Below the pieces are notes generated by a model that was given only the letters and a program-made list of their open reading frames with translations, was not told the origin of the DNA and ran no database searches. From positions 1-64,000 of the forward strand of contig JAQWRT010000051.1 in assembly GCA_029243605.1 (NCBI GenBank): a stretch of DNA of 64,000 nucleotides, read 5' to 3'. The stretch's first letter is position 1, and every line of letters starts with the position of its first letter. The stretch is from Myxococcota bacterium. Its GTDB lineage: Bacteria > Myxococcota_A > UBA9160 > UBA4427. The position numbers and the translations under genes were made by a program. This document shows, piece after piece, positions 38,153 to 46,395 of this stretch.

Positions 38153-39760
38153 ATGAAACTCGAAGAGTCCCATACCCACGGCCCCACTGAGCCGCCGCTT
38201 CGCGACCTCACTCTCGGCGATCTGCTGCGCGAGGCCGCCGAGGATTGCCCCGAGCGTCCGGCTCTCATCACGGGCGAATCCGATCCCGCCGACCGCCGTC
38301 AGTGGACCTACGCCGAGCTCTACGCCGATGCCCTGGTCGTGGCCCGGGCCCTGGGCGAGCGCTTTGAGCCCGGCGAGCGCATCGCGGTCTGGGCACCCAA
38401 TATTCCCGAGTGGGTCCTACTCGAGTTCGGTTCGGCCCTGGCGGGCACGATCCTGGTTACCGTGAACCCCGCCTACCAAGCCGAGGAGGTCGCCTATGTG
38501 CTGGGCCAGTCGCGCAGCGCAGGGATCTTCGTGCTGCCCCATCACCGGGGCAATCCCATGCTCGAATCCGTGGAAAAGGTGAGGGATCAGTGCCCGGATC
38601 TGCGCGAAGTCATTCGCTTCGACGAGTGGGAAGATTTCATGGAGTCCGGGCGCAAGAGCGAGGCCGAGCTTCCCTCGGTGAGCCCCGGGGATGCCTGCAT
38701 GATCCAGTACACCTCGGGGACCACGGGCTTTCCCAAGGGCGCGCTGCTCCACCACCGGGGCCTCGTCAACAACGGCGCCCACACCTTCGACCGGATGGGG
38801 GTCGATGAGGGCGCCGTCTTCATCACGAGCATGCCCTTCTTCCATACCGGGGGCTGCGTGCTCTGCGTGCTTGCGGCGGTCTCGCGGAAAGTGACCCAGG
38901 TCGTCATCGAGCAGTTCGAGCCCGGTCTCGTTCTCGAAATGGTCGAGGTCTTCGGCGCCCAGGCCATGGCGGGGGTGCCCACCATGCTGATCGCCATGCT
39001 CGAGCATCCCGATTTCGCACGCCGGGATCTTTCGACCATCCGGTCGATCAACTCCGGGGGGTCAACGGTTCCCGAAGCCCTGGTGGCACGCTTCGAAAAA
39101 GAATTGGGCGCCAATTTCACCATTGTCTTCGGCCAGACCGAGTGTTCCCCGGTGGCGTCCATGACCCGCCCGGACGACACCCTTGAGGACAAGGGCAATA
39201 CCCTGGGTCCCCCGATGCCCCACGTGGAGGTCAAGGTCATCGATCCCGAGAGCGGCGAAACGCTTCCGCTCGGTGCCATGGGCGAGTACTGCACCCGGGG
39301 ATACCACGTGATGCACGAATATTTCGACATGGAGGAAGCCACCGCAGAAACCATCGACGGCGACGGTTGGCTCCATACCGGCGATCTCTGTTCCATGGAC
39401 GAGCGCGGCTACACCAAGATCGAAGGCCGCATCAAGGACATGATCATCCGGGGGGGCGAGAATATCTATCCCCGGGAAATCGAGGATGTGCTCTTCCAAC
39501 ACGAAGACGTGGCCGAAGTCGCGGTGGTGGGGCTCCCCGACGAACGGATGGGGGAAGTGGTGGGCGCCTTCCTGCGCCCGGCCCCGGGGCGGCGAATCCT
39601 GAAGAAGACGCTCTTTGATTATTTGCGCAAGCACCTCTCGCCCCAGAAGACCCCGACCCTCTGGTTCGCGGTCAATGAGTTCCCACTCACGGGTTCGGGC
39701 AAGATCCAGAAATTCGTGCTTCGCAAGCAATGGGAAAGCGGCGAGCACGAAGAAATCTAA
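38153..39760 (+). CDS. Long/medium-chain acyl-CoA synthetase (FadD-type)
   Basis: A 535-residue ANL ligase. The P-loop motif is IQYTSGTTGFPKGALLHHRG, A5 is FTIVFGQTECSPVASM, and hinge motifs are GRIKDMIIRGGENIYPREIE and the final LTGSGKIQKFVLRKQ with the catalytic Lys. This is the group that includes many fatty and branched acyl-CoA synthetases. It lies 71 bases after the J-domain gene and faces the alpha/beta hydrolase. A side-chain or bile acid substrate is plausible in this region but cannot be told from generic fatty acids. Confidence 0.87.
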   Translation: MKLEESHTHGPTEPPLRDLTLGDLLREAAEDCPERPALITGESDPADRRQWTYAELYADALVVARALGERFEPGERIAVWAPNIPEWVLLEFGSALAGTILVTVNPAYQAEEVAYVLGQSRSAGIFVLPHHRGNPMLESVEKVRDQCPDLREVIRFDEWEDFMESGRKSEAELPSVSPGDACMIQYTSGTTGFPKGALLHHRGLVNNGAHTFDRMGVDEGAVFITSMPFFHTGGCVLCVLAAVSRKVTQVVIEQFEPGLVLEMVEVFGAQAMAGVPTMLIAMLEHPDFARRDLSTIRSINSGGSTVPEALVARFEKELGANFTIVFGQTECSPVASMTRPDDTLEDKGNTLGPPMPHVEVKVIDPESGETLPLGAMGEYCTRGYHVMHEYFDMEEATAETIDGDGWLHTGDLCSMDERGYTKIEGRIKDMIIRGGENIYPREIEDVLFQHEDVAEVAVVGLPDERMGEVVGAFLRPAPGRRILKKTLFDYLRKHLSPQKTPTLWFAVNEFPLTGSGKIQKFVLRKQWESGEHEEI

Positions 39761-39785
39761 GCCGGCCTTCGCGCGGCCCGGGCCT

Positions 39786-40598
39786 TCAGCCCGGGGCGAC
39801 CTCGTCGAGAAAGCGCCGGATGCGCTCGAAATACGGCCGCCCACCCACCTCCACGGTGTTGTTGTGGCCCGCACCCTCGAGGGTTTCGAAGGCTTTGGGT
39901 TCCGGGGCCGCCGCGAAGAGTTTCTGGCCGAGGCGGTAGGGGACGATTTCGTCCCGGTCGCCGTGAAAGAAGAGCAGGGGAGCGCGCAGTCCGCCGACCT
40001 TGCTCGCCGAGTCGAAGCGCCCTCCCAAAAAGGGGGCGGCGGGGGGCACCAGGGAGCGGGCCATATCCGCCACCGACGTAAACGTGCTCTCGAGAATCAG
40101 CCCGGCGACCTCGCGATCCTGAACGAGGTCCACGGCCACCGCGCCGCCCAGGGAGCGGCCGAAGACGACGATGCGCTCCTCTTCGAAACCGCGCGTCTCC
40201 ACGAGATGGTCGAGTCCCGCCCGGGCGTCGGCGTAGACGCCGGCCTCGCTGGGCCGGCCTTCGCTCAGCCCGTAGCCCCGGTAATCCAGGAGCAGGACGT
40301 TCGCGTTCAGGCCGACGAGCGCCGCCGCGTTGGGAAGGCGATGGGAAGCGTTGCCCGCGTTGCCGTGGAGAAAGAGCAGGGCGCGATCGGCCCCCTCGGC
40401 GGGCAGCCAGAAGCCGTGAATTCGCACGCCGTCCTCGGTTTCGAGAAAGACGTCCTCGCCCTGGAGCCCGATCTGCCCCGGGCGCAGGTCGACCCCGGGA
40501 GTCGGATGAAAAAGCGTTCGGTCGACCAGGCGTCCCCACACGAAGATCACTCCCACCAGGACCGCCCCGAGAATGAGTATGTCCCGTGTTCGCTTCAT
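39786..40598 (-). CDS. Alpha/beta hydrolase, BEM46/ABHD13-like
   Basis: A 270-residue alpha/beta hydrolase with an N-terminal signal anchor (ILILGAVLVGVIFVWGRLV). The oxyanion region is LLFLHGNAGNASHR, the nucleophile Ser is in VVFGRSLGGAVAVDL, the acid is in FFHGDRDEIVPYRLG and the His is in LEGAGHNNTV. This layout is typical of BEM46-like membrane hydrolases, whose substrates are mostly unknown. The ATG at 40598 was chosen since an upstream start would add non-homologous residues. It is divergent from the amidohydrolase gene. Confidence 0.85.
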   Translation of the reverse strand: MKRTRDILILGAVLVGVIFVWGRLVDRTLFHPTPGVDLRPGQIGLQGEDVFLETEDGVRIHGFWLPAEGADRALLFLHGNAGNASHRLPNAAALVGLNANVLLLDYRGYGLSEGRPSEAGVYADARAGLDHLVETRGFEEERIVVFGRSLGGAVAVDLVQDREVAGLILESTFTSVADMARSLVPPAAPFLGGRFDSASKVGGLRAPLLFFHGDRDEIVPYRLGQKLFAAAPEPKAFETLEGAGHNNTVEVGGRPYFERIRRFLDEVAPG

Positions 40599-40706
40599 GA
40601 GGCGGGAGGATATCGCGCTCGGGCGGCTGTGGCCTTCTCTTAGCCAATCGCCATTGGTAGCGAGCGAGCTAGCCTTGGAGGGTTCACAAACACCTGGAGT
40701 CAGCTC

Positions 40707-41879
40707 ATGAGCTATGCCGGAAGCCGCCGCATCATCGACGTCGATAGTCACGTGATCGAGCTCGACGATTTCCTCTGGAACGCCGCCACGGAGAGCGAGC
40801 GCGAGCGGCTTCCGAAGATGGCCGACCAGAACGTACTGCCCGTGGTCGAGGCGGGACTCGAGCGGGCGAAGGAGCTCTTCGCCCGGCGCCAGACGGATCC
40901 CGAGACCCGGGCCAAATTCGAGGAGAGCCTCGTCCAGGTCCAACGCAACGGCTGGAGCCGGCTCGGCGCCTTCGATCCCGCCGAGCGCTCCCACGCCCTA
41001 GATCTCTTCGGCTTCGAACTGCAATGGGTCTTGCCGACCTTCGCTTTCCACCAGGTCGCCCACCAGGAGGACCTCGGCGTACTCGCCCTCGGCGCCCGGG
41101 TGCTCAACCGCGCCATGGCGGGCTTTTGTGCCGGCGACCATCGGCTCCTCGCCGTTGGCTACCTGCCCCTCAGCGTGGGCCCCGAAGAGGCGGTCTCGAT
41201 CATGGACGAGGGTCTGGCCGAGGGCTGCTATAGCTTCATGGTCGATACCAACGAACCCGACCCCACCGCTCGCTCCTTTACCCACCCCGATTTCGATCCC
41301 GTTTGGGCGCGCTTCGATGCGGCGGACCTGCCCTTTGTGGTGCACGTGGCCGTCAATGGCCACTACGAGGCCGTCCCCAAGAGCTTTCGAAACAATCGCC
41401 AGGTTACGCCGGAAAAGGTGGGCGACGCGCCGAGCTCGCTGTTGGATCTTGTGACCATCAACAACAGCGCCGAGATCTTCCTGACGGCGATGATCTGCGA
41501 CGGTGTTTTCTCCCGCCATCCGAACCTGCGCTGCGTCTCCATGGAGCACGGCGCCTTTTGGGTTCCCTCCTGGCTGAAGGCCCTGGATTTCGCCGCGGGC
41601 GCTTTGCCCGGGGGCGCTCGCGAGGGCCCCCGGCCCTCGGAGATCGCCCGCGAACGCATCCGGGTTTCTCCTTTCGCCGGGGAACCCGTGGGTTGGATCA
41701 TCGAGAACACCGGGCCGGAGATGATCGTTTTCGCCTCGGATTTCCCGCATCCCGAGGGCGGTAGCGATCCCATCGCCAAATTCGAGGCCTCGATGACCGA
41801 CTGCAACGAAGCGACCCGGGCGGCCTTCTATCGCGACAACATCGCCGAGTTCATGGGGCTCGCTCCCGAGGAGTCCTGA
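40707..41879 (+). CDS. Amidohydrolase family 2 (ACMSD-like) protein
   Basis: A 390-residue metal-dependent TIM-barrel protein of the amidohydrolase-2/ACMSD family, which decarboxylates or hydrolyses cyclic acids. The metal ligands are in IIDVDSHVIELDDF at the N-terminus, VVHVAVNGHYEAVP in the middle and MIVFASDFPHPEGG, with its Asp, near the C-terminus. Similar proteins are common in Deltaproteobacteria-like and actinobacterial genomes among aromatic and steroid genes. No specific substrate is indicated. It ends just before the Tat-like leader of the next gene. Confidence 0.8.
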   Translation: MSYAGSRRIIDVDSHVIELDDFLWNAATESERERLPKMADQNVLPVVEAGLERAKELFARRQTDPETRAKFEESLVQVQRNGWSRLGAFDPAERSHALDLFGFELQWVLPTFAFHQVAHQEDLGVLALGARVLNRAMAGFCAGDHRLLAVGYLPLSVGPEEAVSIMDEGLAEGCYSFMVDTNEPDPTARSFTHPDFDPVWARFDAADLPFVVHVAVNGHYEAVPKSFRNNRQVTPEKVGDAPSSLLDLVTINNSAEIFLTAMICDGVFSRHPNLRCVSMEHGAFWVPSWLKALDFAAGALPGGAREGPRPSEIARERIRVSPFAGEPVGWIIENTGPEMIVFASDFPHPEGGSDPIAKFEASMTDCNEATRAAFYRDNIAEFMGLAPEES

Positions 41880-41909
41880 GCTGAGTCCGACACGCCGACA
41901 GATTCTGAA

Positions 41910-42923
41910 ATGGGGCCTCGGCGCCGGGGCGCTTGGGGGGGGCCCCAGGTCTACGGCGACCAGGCGGGCGACAACGAGGTGGGTCTCCCGGGCAACGTCT
42001 ATCGCGAGCAACTCGCGCGTGGCCAGCGCTTCTTCGCAAGCCTCAGCCCCGGCGAGCGCCAGGCGGCCCGGCATCCGAAGGCGCCGGTGCAGACCGACAT
42101 CGGGTTGCAAGGCGCGGCCGGGCGCTTCGACGGAATCGCGGTGGCGAACCTCGGGGCGCGAAGCCGGCAGCTGGCCCGGGACGCGGTGGATGAGATCCTC
42201 GCCACCTACGCCGAAGAGGACGCCGGCTACGCGTGGCAATGCCTGGCGCAAAACGGCGGCATTGAAGCGCTTCACGCCGCCGATTACGCCCAGGATCACC
42301 AGGGCGGGCGCGACGTCGGCCAGGGCGCGTCGCAGATCTACCGCTTCGAGGGCCCCGCGGCGGTTATCTACTTCCGGGGCGAGCCCCATCTCCACGCCTT
42401 CCTGAACGTGGGCATGGACGGAGAGCATCCCCTGAGCGTGGGCGAGGTCCTCGCCGAGAACCCGGTCGCCCTGGATCGTTCCGGCGTCAGGCGGCTCTTC
42501 GAGGAGGTGCTGCGCGCCGAGACCGGCGCCGAGCTCGCCTACTACCCCGAGGAGTCCGTCGCGGGTCGGCTGCGCGCGGGAACGATTCGAACCGGGGACA
42601 TCTACAGCCTCGAGAGTTGGCGGGATCGTGTCGTTACCCTGGAGATCCGGGGCCAGGACATGGCGGATCCCCTGCGGGCGCAGTTCGCGGCCCGGGGAGA
42701 TCGCGTGGAAGCCGCGAGCCTTTATCGCGTGGCGACCAGCGAGTACGCGGCGGGGGAACTGGCGGGATCGACCCTGGGCCGGGTTGCGTCCAAGGAGAAC
42801 GGCCGTCCGCTGCGCGACGTCAGCATCGACTGGATTCGGTCCCATGGCCTGGCCAGCGCGGGTTCACAGGTTCGGTCCCGAACGGGCCGCGATGAGAATC
42901 CCGTCCTTGTCGAGCCGGGCTAG
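41910..42923 (+). CDS. Probable exported protein with a 5'-nucleotidase C-terminal-like domain; N-terminus apparently frameshifted
   Basis: The open frame gives 337 residues. Its last 130 (ELAYYPEESVAGRLRAGTIR, then TGDIYSLESWRDRVVTLEIR and SLYRVATSEYAAGELAG) resemble the C-terminal domain of 5'-nucleotidases, but no metallophosphatase domain is present. In another frame, from 41881, the sequence encodes SPTRRQILKWGLGAGALGG, a classic twin-arginine signal. One extra G in the eight-G tract at 41935-41942 would join the two. GAGGAG lies seven bases before a CTG at 41881, suggesting the true start is there. It is either a sequencing indel, a phase-variable gene or a decaying one. Confidence 0.5.
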   Translation: MGPRRRGAWGGPQVYGDQAGDNEVGLPGNVYREQLARGQRFFASLSPGERQAARHPKAPVQTDIGLQGAAGRFDGIAVANLGARSRQLARDAVDEILATYAEEDAGYAWQCLAQNGGIEALHAADYAQDHQGGRDVGQGASQIYRFEGPAAVIYFRGEPHLHAFLNVGMDGEHPLSVGEVLAENPVALDRSGVRRLFEEVLRAETGAELAYYPEESVAGRLRAGTIRTGDIYSLESWRDRVVTLEIRGQDMADPLRAQFAARGDRVEAASLYRVATSEYAAGELAGSTLGRVASKENGRPLRDVSIDWIRSHGLASAGSQVRSRTGRDENPVLVEPG

Positions 42924-42932
42924 TTCTCGGGC

Positions 42933-42962
42933 TAACTGGTTTTTGGGTAACTAGTTTTCGGG
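42933..42962. repeat. Tandem 15-base repeat, two copies
   Basis: TAACTGGTTTTTGGG is followed directly by TAACTAGTTTTCGGG, 13 of 15 bases identical. The second copy includes the stop codon and last codons of the MaoC gene on the other strand. Confidence 0.5.
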
Positions 42963-43415
42963 GTAGTAGCGGCTGAGAGTCTCGATGACGCAGCCCGGTC
43001 GCTCGCTGCCCTCGATCTCCACGGTGACGCGAACCTTGGTCTGGACGCCGCCGTCCTTGGTGTCCTCGGCCGAGATCAACTCGCCCGTGCCGCGAACCCG
43101 GGAGCCCACGGGAACCGGGGCCGGGAAACGCAGCTTGTCGGCCCCCACGTTCACCCCCATGGAGATGCCCCGGACGTCGATGATCTGGGGCAGGAAGAAG
43201 TTGACCAGGGATTGGGTGAGGTAGCCGTGCGCGATACAGCGGCCGAAAGGGCCCTCGGCGGCGCGTTCGGGATCGATGTGGATCCACTGGTGGTCCCCGG
43301 TGGCGTCGGCGAATTTGTCGATACGCGCCTGGTCGATTTCCAGCCAATCGCTGTGGCCCAGGTCTTGGCCGACGGCGCCTTTGAGTTCGGCGGGGTTTTC
43401 GAATACGGTGGGCAT
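42951..43415 (-). CDS. MaoC-family (R)-enoyl-CoA hydratase
   Basis: A 154-residue single-hotdog MaoC dehydratase. The hydratase-2 motif is clear in FADATGDHQWIHIDPERAAE, with Asp and His, and AHGYLTQSLVNFFLPQI is the following helix. It hydrates enoyl-CoA esters. It is the last gene of the 13-gene minus-strand run that starts with ipdA. The ATG at 43415 was chosen over a longer start at 43508 since MPTVFENPAELKGAVG is the normal N-terminus. In the pathway it might hydrate the unsaturated chain made by the FadE31-33-like enzymes after ring opening. Confidence 0.85.
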   Translation of the reverse strand: MPTVFENPAELKGAVGQDLGHSDWLEIDQARIDKFADATGDHQWIHIDPERAAEGPFGRCIAHGYLTQSLVNFFLPQIIDVRGISMGVNVGADKLRFPAPVPVGSRVRGTGELISAEDTKDGGVQTKVRVTVEIEGSERPGCVIETLSRYYPEN

Positions 43416-43452
43416 GGCGTGGTCTCCGTTCAGGGGCGCGATTTGCGCGCCG

Positions 43453-44232
43453 CTAGTCCGAGGTGTTCGTGGCAGCGGCCAGGAAGGCCGGCTTCTCGCC
43501 GCCTCCATGGAGAAGCAGGTTGCTCCCGCTCACGTAGGAGGCGAGGGGTGAGGCCAGGTAGAGGCAGGCATTGCCCACATCTTCGGGTTCACCGATGCGG
43601 CCCAGAGGCACTGTGGCGCCCACGGCCTTGATCCCCTCTTCGTCGCCATAATGCAGGTGCGACTGTTCGGTGCGGATCATGCCGGCGGAGACGGCGTTGA
43701 CCCGAACCCGGGGAGCCCACTCCACGGCGAGAGTGGTCGTCAGGGAGAGAAGCCCCGCTTTGGCCGCGCCGTAGGCGGCGGTGCCCGGTGAGGGGCGAAG
43801 CGCGCTCACGCTCGAGATATTGATGATCGAACCCCCCTCGGCCTGCTCCTGCATGACGGCATTGGCGGCTTGGGAAAAATTGAGGGGGGCGATGAGGTTG
43901 AGCCGGAGGATGGCCTCGGAAAAGCGCGGAGAAACCGTGGCGGCGTCGGCCTCGGGCGCGCCGCCGGCATTGTTGACCAGCACATCGAGTCTTCCGAGTT
44001 TCTCTTTCGCGTAGCCGACCACAGCGCCGATCTGCTCGACGTCACGGACGTCGGCGGCGCAGAAATGCGCCGAGCGGCCCGCTGCCTCGACGGGTTCTTC
44101 GAGTTCGCTGCGTCCGCAGACCACCACCTCGGCTCCTGCCTCGAGGAAGCGTCGGCTGATGCCCCGACCGACGCCCTTGCCGCCTCCGGTCACAATGACG
44201 ACCCGGCCCGACATGTCGAAATCCACGGCCAT
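43453..44232 (-). CDS. Short-chain dehydrogenase, Rv3549c-like
   Basis: A 259-residue SDR. The cofactor motif is VIVTGGGKGVGRGISRRFLE, the NNAGG motif is present, and the catalytic region is INISSVSALRPSPGTAAYGA followed by AKAG. C-terminal ASPLASYVSGSNLLLHGGGE is standard. Position and type suggest the counterpart of one of the KstR2-regulon SDRs of actinobacteria (Rv3549c), whose step is not firmly assigned; oxidation of a hydroxyacyl-CoA is likely. It lies 30 bases after the dehydrogenase gene upstream and 37 before the MaoC gene. Confidence 0.82.
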   Translation of the reverse strand: MAVDFDMSGRVVIVTGGGKGVGRGISRRFLEAGAEVVVCGRSELEEPVEAAGRSAHFCAADVRDVEQIGAVVGYAKEKLGRLDVLVNNAGGAPEADAATVSPRFSEAILRLNLIAPLNFSQAANAVMQEQAEGGSIINISSVSALRPSPGTAAYGAAKAGLLSLTTTLAVEWAPRVRVNAVSAGMIRTEQSHLHYGDEEGIKAVGATVPLGRIGEPEDVGNACLYLASPLASYVSGSNLLLHGGGEKPAFLAAATNTSD

Positions 44233-44262
44233 GCGTTTTCCTTTTTCGGGATGCCCCGTTGG

Positions 44263-45402
44263 CTAGAGCCCGATCTCTTGGGCGATGAATTCTCGGTGAT
44301 GGGCGGGTTCGCCGAGCAGGGTTTCCCCGGCCTTCGCCCGCTTGAAGTGGAGGTGGATATCGTATTCCCAGGTGAAGCCGACACCGCCGTGGATCTGGAT
44401 TGCATCCGAGGCGCAGCGAAAATACGCCTCGGCGCACTCGGCGGCGGCGAGGGCGGCGCAGGTGGGGAGTTCGTCACTGCCTTCGGCCGCGACGCACGCG
44501 GCGTAGTAGGCGGCCGAGCGGGCAGCTTCCACCGCCACCATCATGTCCGCGCACTTGTGCTTGATCGATTGGAACGAGCCGATGGCACGGCCGAATTGTT
44601 CGCGCTCGAGGGCGTACTCCACAGACATGTCCAGGCAGCGTTGAGCGCCTCCGACCTGCTCGGCGGCGAGCCCGATGGTGGAGAGTTGAAGGGCTCGCTC
44701 GAGGGCCGCGCCCGCTTCGTCGTTGCCGTCGAGGAGGGCGCTCTCGGGTACGCGCACCCCGGTGAAATCCAGGCGGGCCAGGCGACGGGTCTGGTCGAGG
44801 GTAGTCAGGGCGACTCGCTCAAGGCCTTGAGTATCGCCCGGGACACTGAAGAGCCCAATGCCTTCGGCTCCCTGGCTGCCCTCGCGCCGAGCCGCCACGA
44901 TCAGGAGATCGGCGGAATGACCGTCCACGACAAAGGAGTGGGTCCCGTCGAGGATGAATTCACCCCCCTCGCGCCTCCATACCGGAGTGACAGCCGGGCA
45001 GCCCGGTCCGCCTCCCGAGCCCGCATGGGCGAGGGTAGCCCGCGATTGTCCCTCGGCGATGCCGGGGAGTAGTTCGGTTTTCTGCGCTTCGCTGCCCGCC
45101 GCGAGGAGGGCATTGGCGCCCAGGCAGGCGCTGGAAAAGAAGGGGGCGCAGAGCAGGTGCTCGCCGGCGATCTCCATCAGGGCGGCGAGTTCCACGTAGC
45201 CCAGATCCAAGCCGCCGTAGGCTTCGGGGATCTGGACCGAGGCCCAGCCCAACTCGCTTCCCAACTGGTTCCAGAGATCCTCGCTCCAGCCAAGCTCGCT
45301 CTCCATGGCCGAGCGGACCTGCTCCGAGCCACTGTTCTCGGCGAGAAAGGCCCGAGCGATGGAGCGAAGCTCTTCCTGTTCTTCGTTGAAGCGGAAATCC
45401 AT
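44263..45402 (-). CDS. Acyl-CoA dehydrogenase of the HIP operon (FadE32/33-like)
   Basis: A 379-residue acyl-CoA dehydrogenase opening MDFRFNEEQEELRSIARAFL. The active-site region is QIHGGVGFTWEYDIHLHFKR, with Glu in WEYD. The central domain lacks the GYTEPxAGTD FAD motif (here ATLAHAGSGGGPGC), a sign of a heterodimer subunit. It is in the operon between two SDR genes. The actinobacterial HIP clusters carry fadE31, fadE32 and fadE33, which oxidise the open-chain keto-acyl-CoA left after ring cleavage; this is one of three such genes here. The exact pairing is not determined. Confidence 0.85.
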   Translation of the reverse strand: MDFRFNEEQEELRSIARAFLAENSGSEQVRSAMESELGWSEDLWNQLGSELGWASVQIPEAYGGLDLGYVELAALMEIAGEHLLCAPFFSSACLGANALLAAGSEAQKTELLPGIAEGQSRATLAHAGSGGGPGCPAVTPVWRREGGEFILDGTHSFVVDGHSADLLIVAARREGSQGAEGIGLFSVPGDTQGLERVALTTLDQTRRLARLDFTGVRVPESALLDGNDEAGAALERALQLSTIGLAAEQVGGAQRCLDMSVEYALEREQFGRAIGSFQSIKHKCADMMVAVEAARSAAYYAACVAAEGSDELPTCAALAAAECAEAYFRCASDAIQIHGGVGFTWEYDIHLHFKRAKAGETLLGEPAHHREFIAQEIGL

Positions 45403-45462
45403 AGTCTTCTTCTGATCGATGGTTGAGGGTTAGGATTCCGAGGTCACCAAGCCTCGGGAAGC

Positions 45463-46368
45463 TCAGGTGCCGAAGACCTTTTGGGGGGTCGGCGATTTCT
45501 CCATCAACTCGTGGACGGCGGCGCCGACTTCATCGGGCTCCCAACGGCCACCCTTGTCGACGATGGGGCCGTCGCGCCAGCCATCCGATGTCCCGATGAT
45601 GCCGCCCTTGACCTCGAAGACCCGACCGGAAACCTCCCTGGACTCGGCGCTGCCGAGCCAGACCACCAGAGGCGAAATGTTCTCTGGGGCATTCTCGTCG
45701 AAGTGGCCTTCCTCCGGGGCTGCCATGTCGGTGAAGATGGCCTCGGTCATGCGCGTGCGGGCCGCCGGGGCAATGGCGTTGGAGGTCACTCCATAGCGAC
45801 CCATTTCGGCGGCCTGGACCAGAGTGAGAGAGGCGATGGCGCCTTTGGCGGCGGAATAGGCGCTCTGGCCCACGCTGCCCTGAAGTCCGGCGCCCGAACT
45901 CGTATTGATGATGCGGGCGTCCACTGCCTCACCCGCCTTGCTCCGGTTTCGCCAGTACTCACCAGCGTGTCGGGCGGTGCAGAAATGACCCTTGAGGTGC
46001 ACCCGAATCACCGCGTCCCATTCGTCTTCACCCGCGCTGACGAACATGCGGTCGCGCAGGAAACCCGCGTTGTTGACCACCACGTCGAGCCCGCCAAAGG
46101 TCTCGACGGTCTTCGCGACCAGTGCACCCGTCTGTTCCCAATCCGCCACGTCCGCGCCGTCGGCCATGGCCTCGCCTCCCATGGCACGGATTTCCTCGAC
46201 GACTTCGTCCGCCGGTCCGCCCTTGGCCTCGGTGCCGTCGGCCTGGACGCCGAGATCATTGACGACAACTCGGGCCCCCTGACGGGCAAACTCGAGGGCA
46301 TGGGCCCGTCCGATGCCCCGGGCGGCCCCGGTGATGATGACGACGCGTCCTTCGCAGATACCACTCAT
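45463..46368 (-). CDS. Short-chain dehydrogenase, Rv3548c-like
   Basis: A 301-residue SDR very like what I recall of M. tuberculosis Rv3548c, a KstR2-regulon member. Matching stretches are VVIITGAARGIGRAHALEFA, VDARIINTSSGAGLQGSVGQ, AAEMGRYGVTSNAIAPAART and APENISPLVVWLGSAESREV. The catalytic Tyr-Lys are in SAYSAAKGAIAS. It may oxidise a hydroxyl on a HIP-pathway intermediate; in actinobacteria its step is not settled. It also shares the layout of the SDR at 7419. It is 27 bases from fadA6. Confidence 0.85.
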   Translation of the reverse strand: MSGICEGRVVIITGAARGIGRAHALEFARQGARVVVNDLGVQADGTEAKGGPADEVVEEIRAMGGEAMADGADVADWEQTGALVAKTVETFGGLDVVVNNAGFLRDRMFVSAGEDEWDAVIRVHLKGHFCTARHAGEYWRNRSKAGEAVDARIINTSSGAGLQGSVGQSAYSAAKGAIASLTLVQAAEMGRYGVTSNAIAPAARTRMTEAIFTDMAAPEEGHFDENAPENISPLVVWLGSAESREVSGRVFEVKGGIIGTSDGWRDGPIVDKGGRWEPDEVGAAVHELMEKSPTPQKVFGT

Positions 46369-46395
46369 TTTTAAAACCTTCTTCGTTGGATAGGT

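Noticed and set aside
42931..42958. AACTGGTT and AACTAGTT as further KstR sites
   Set aside because: The outer T and A of TnnAACnnGTTnnA are missing and the motifs lie in a tandem repeat at the end of a gene.
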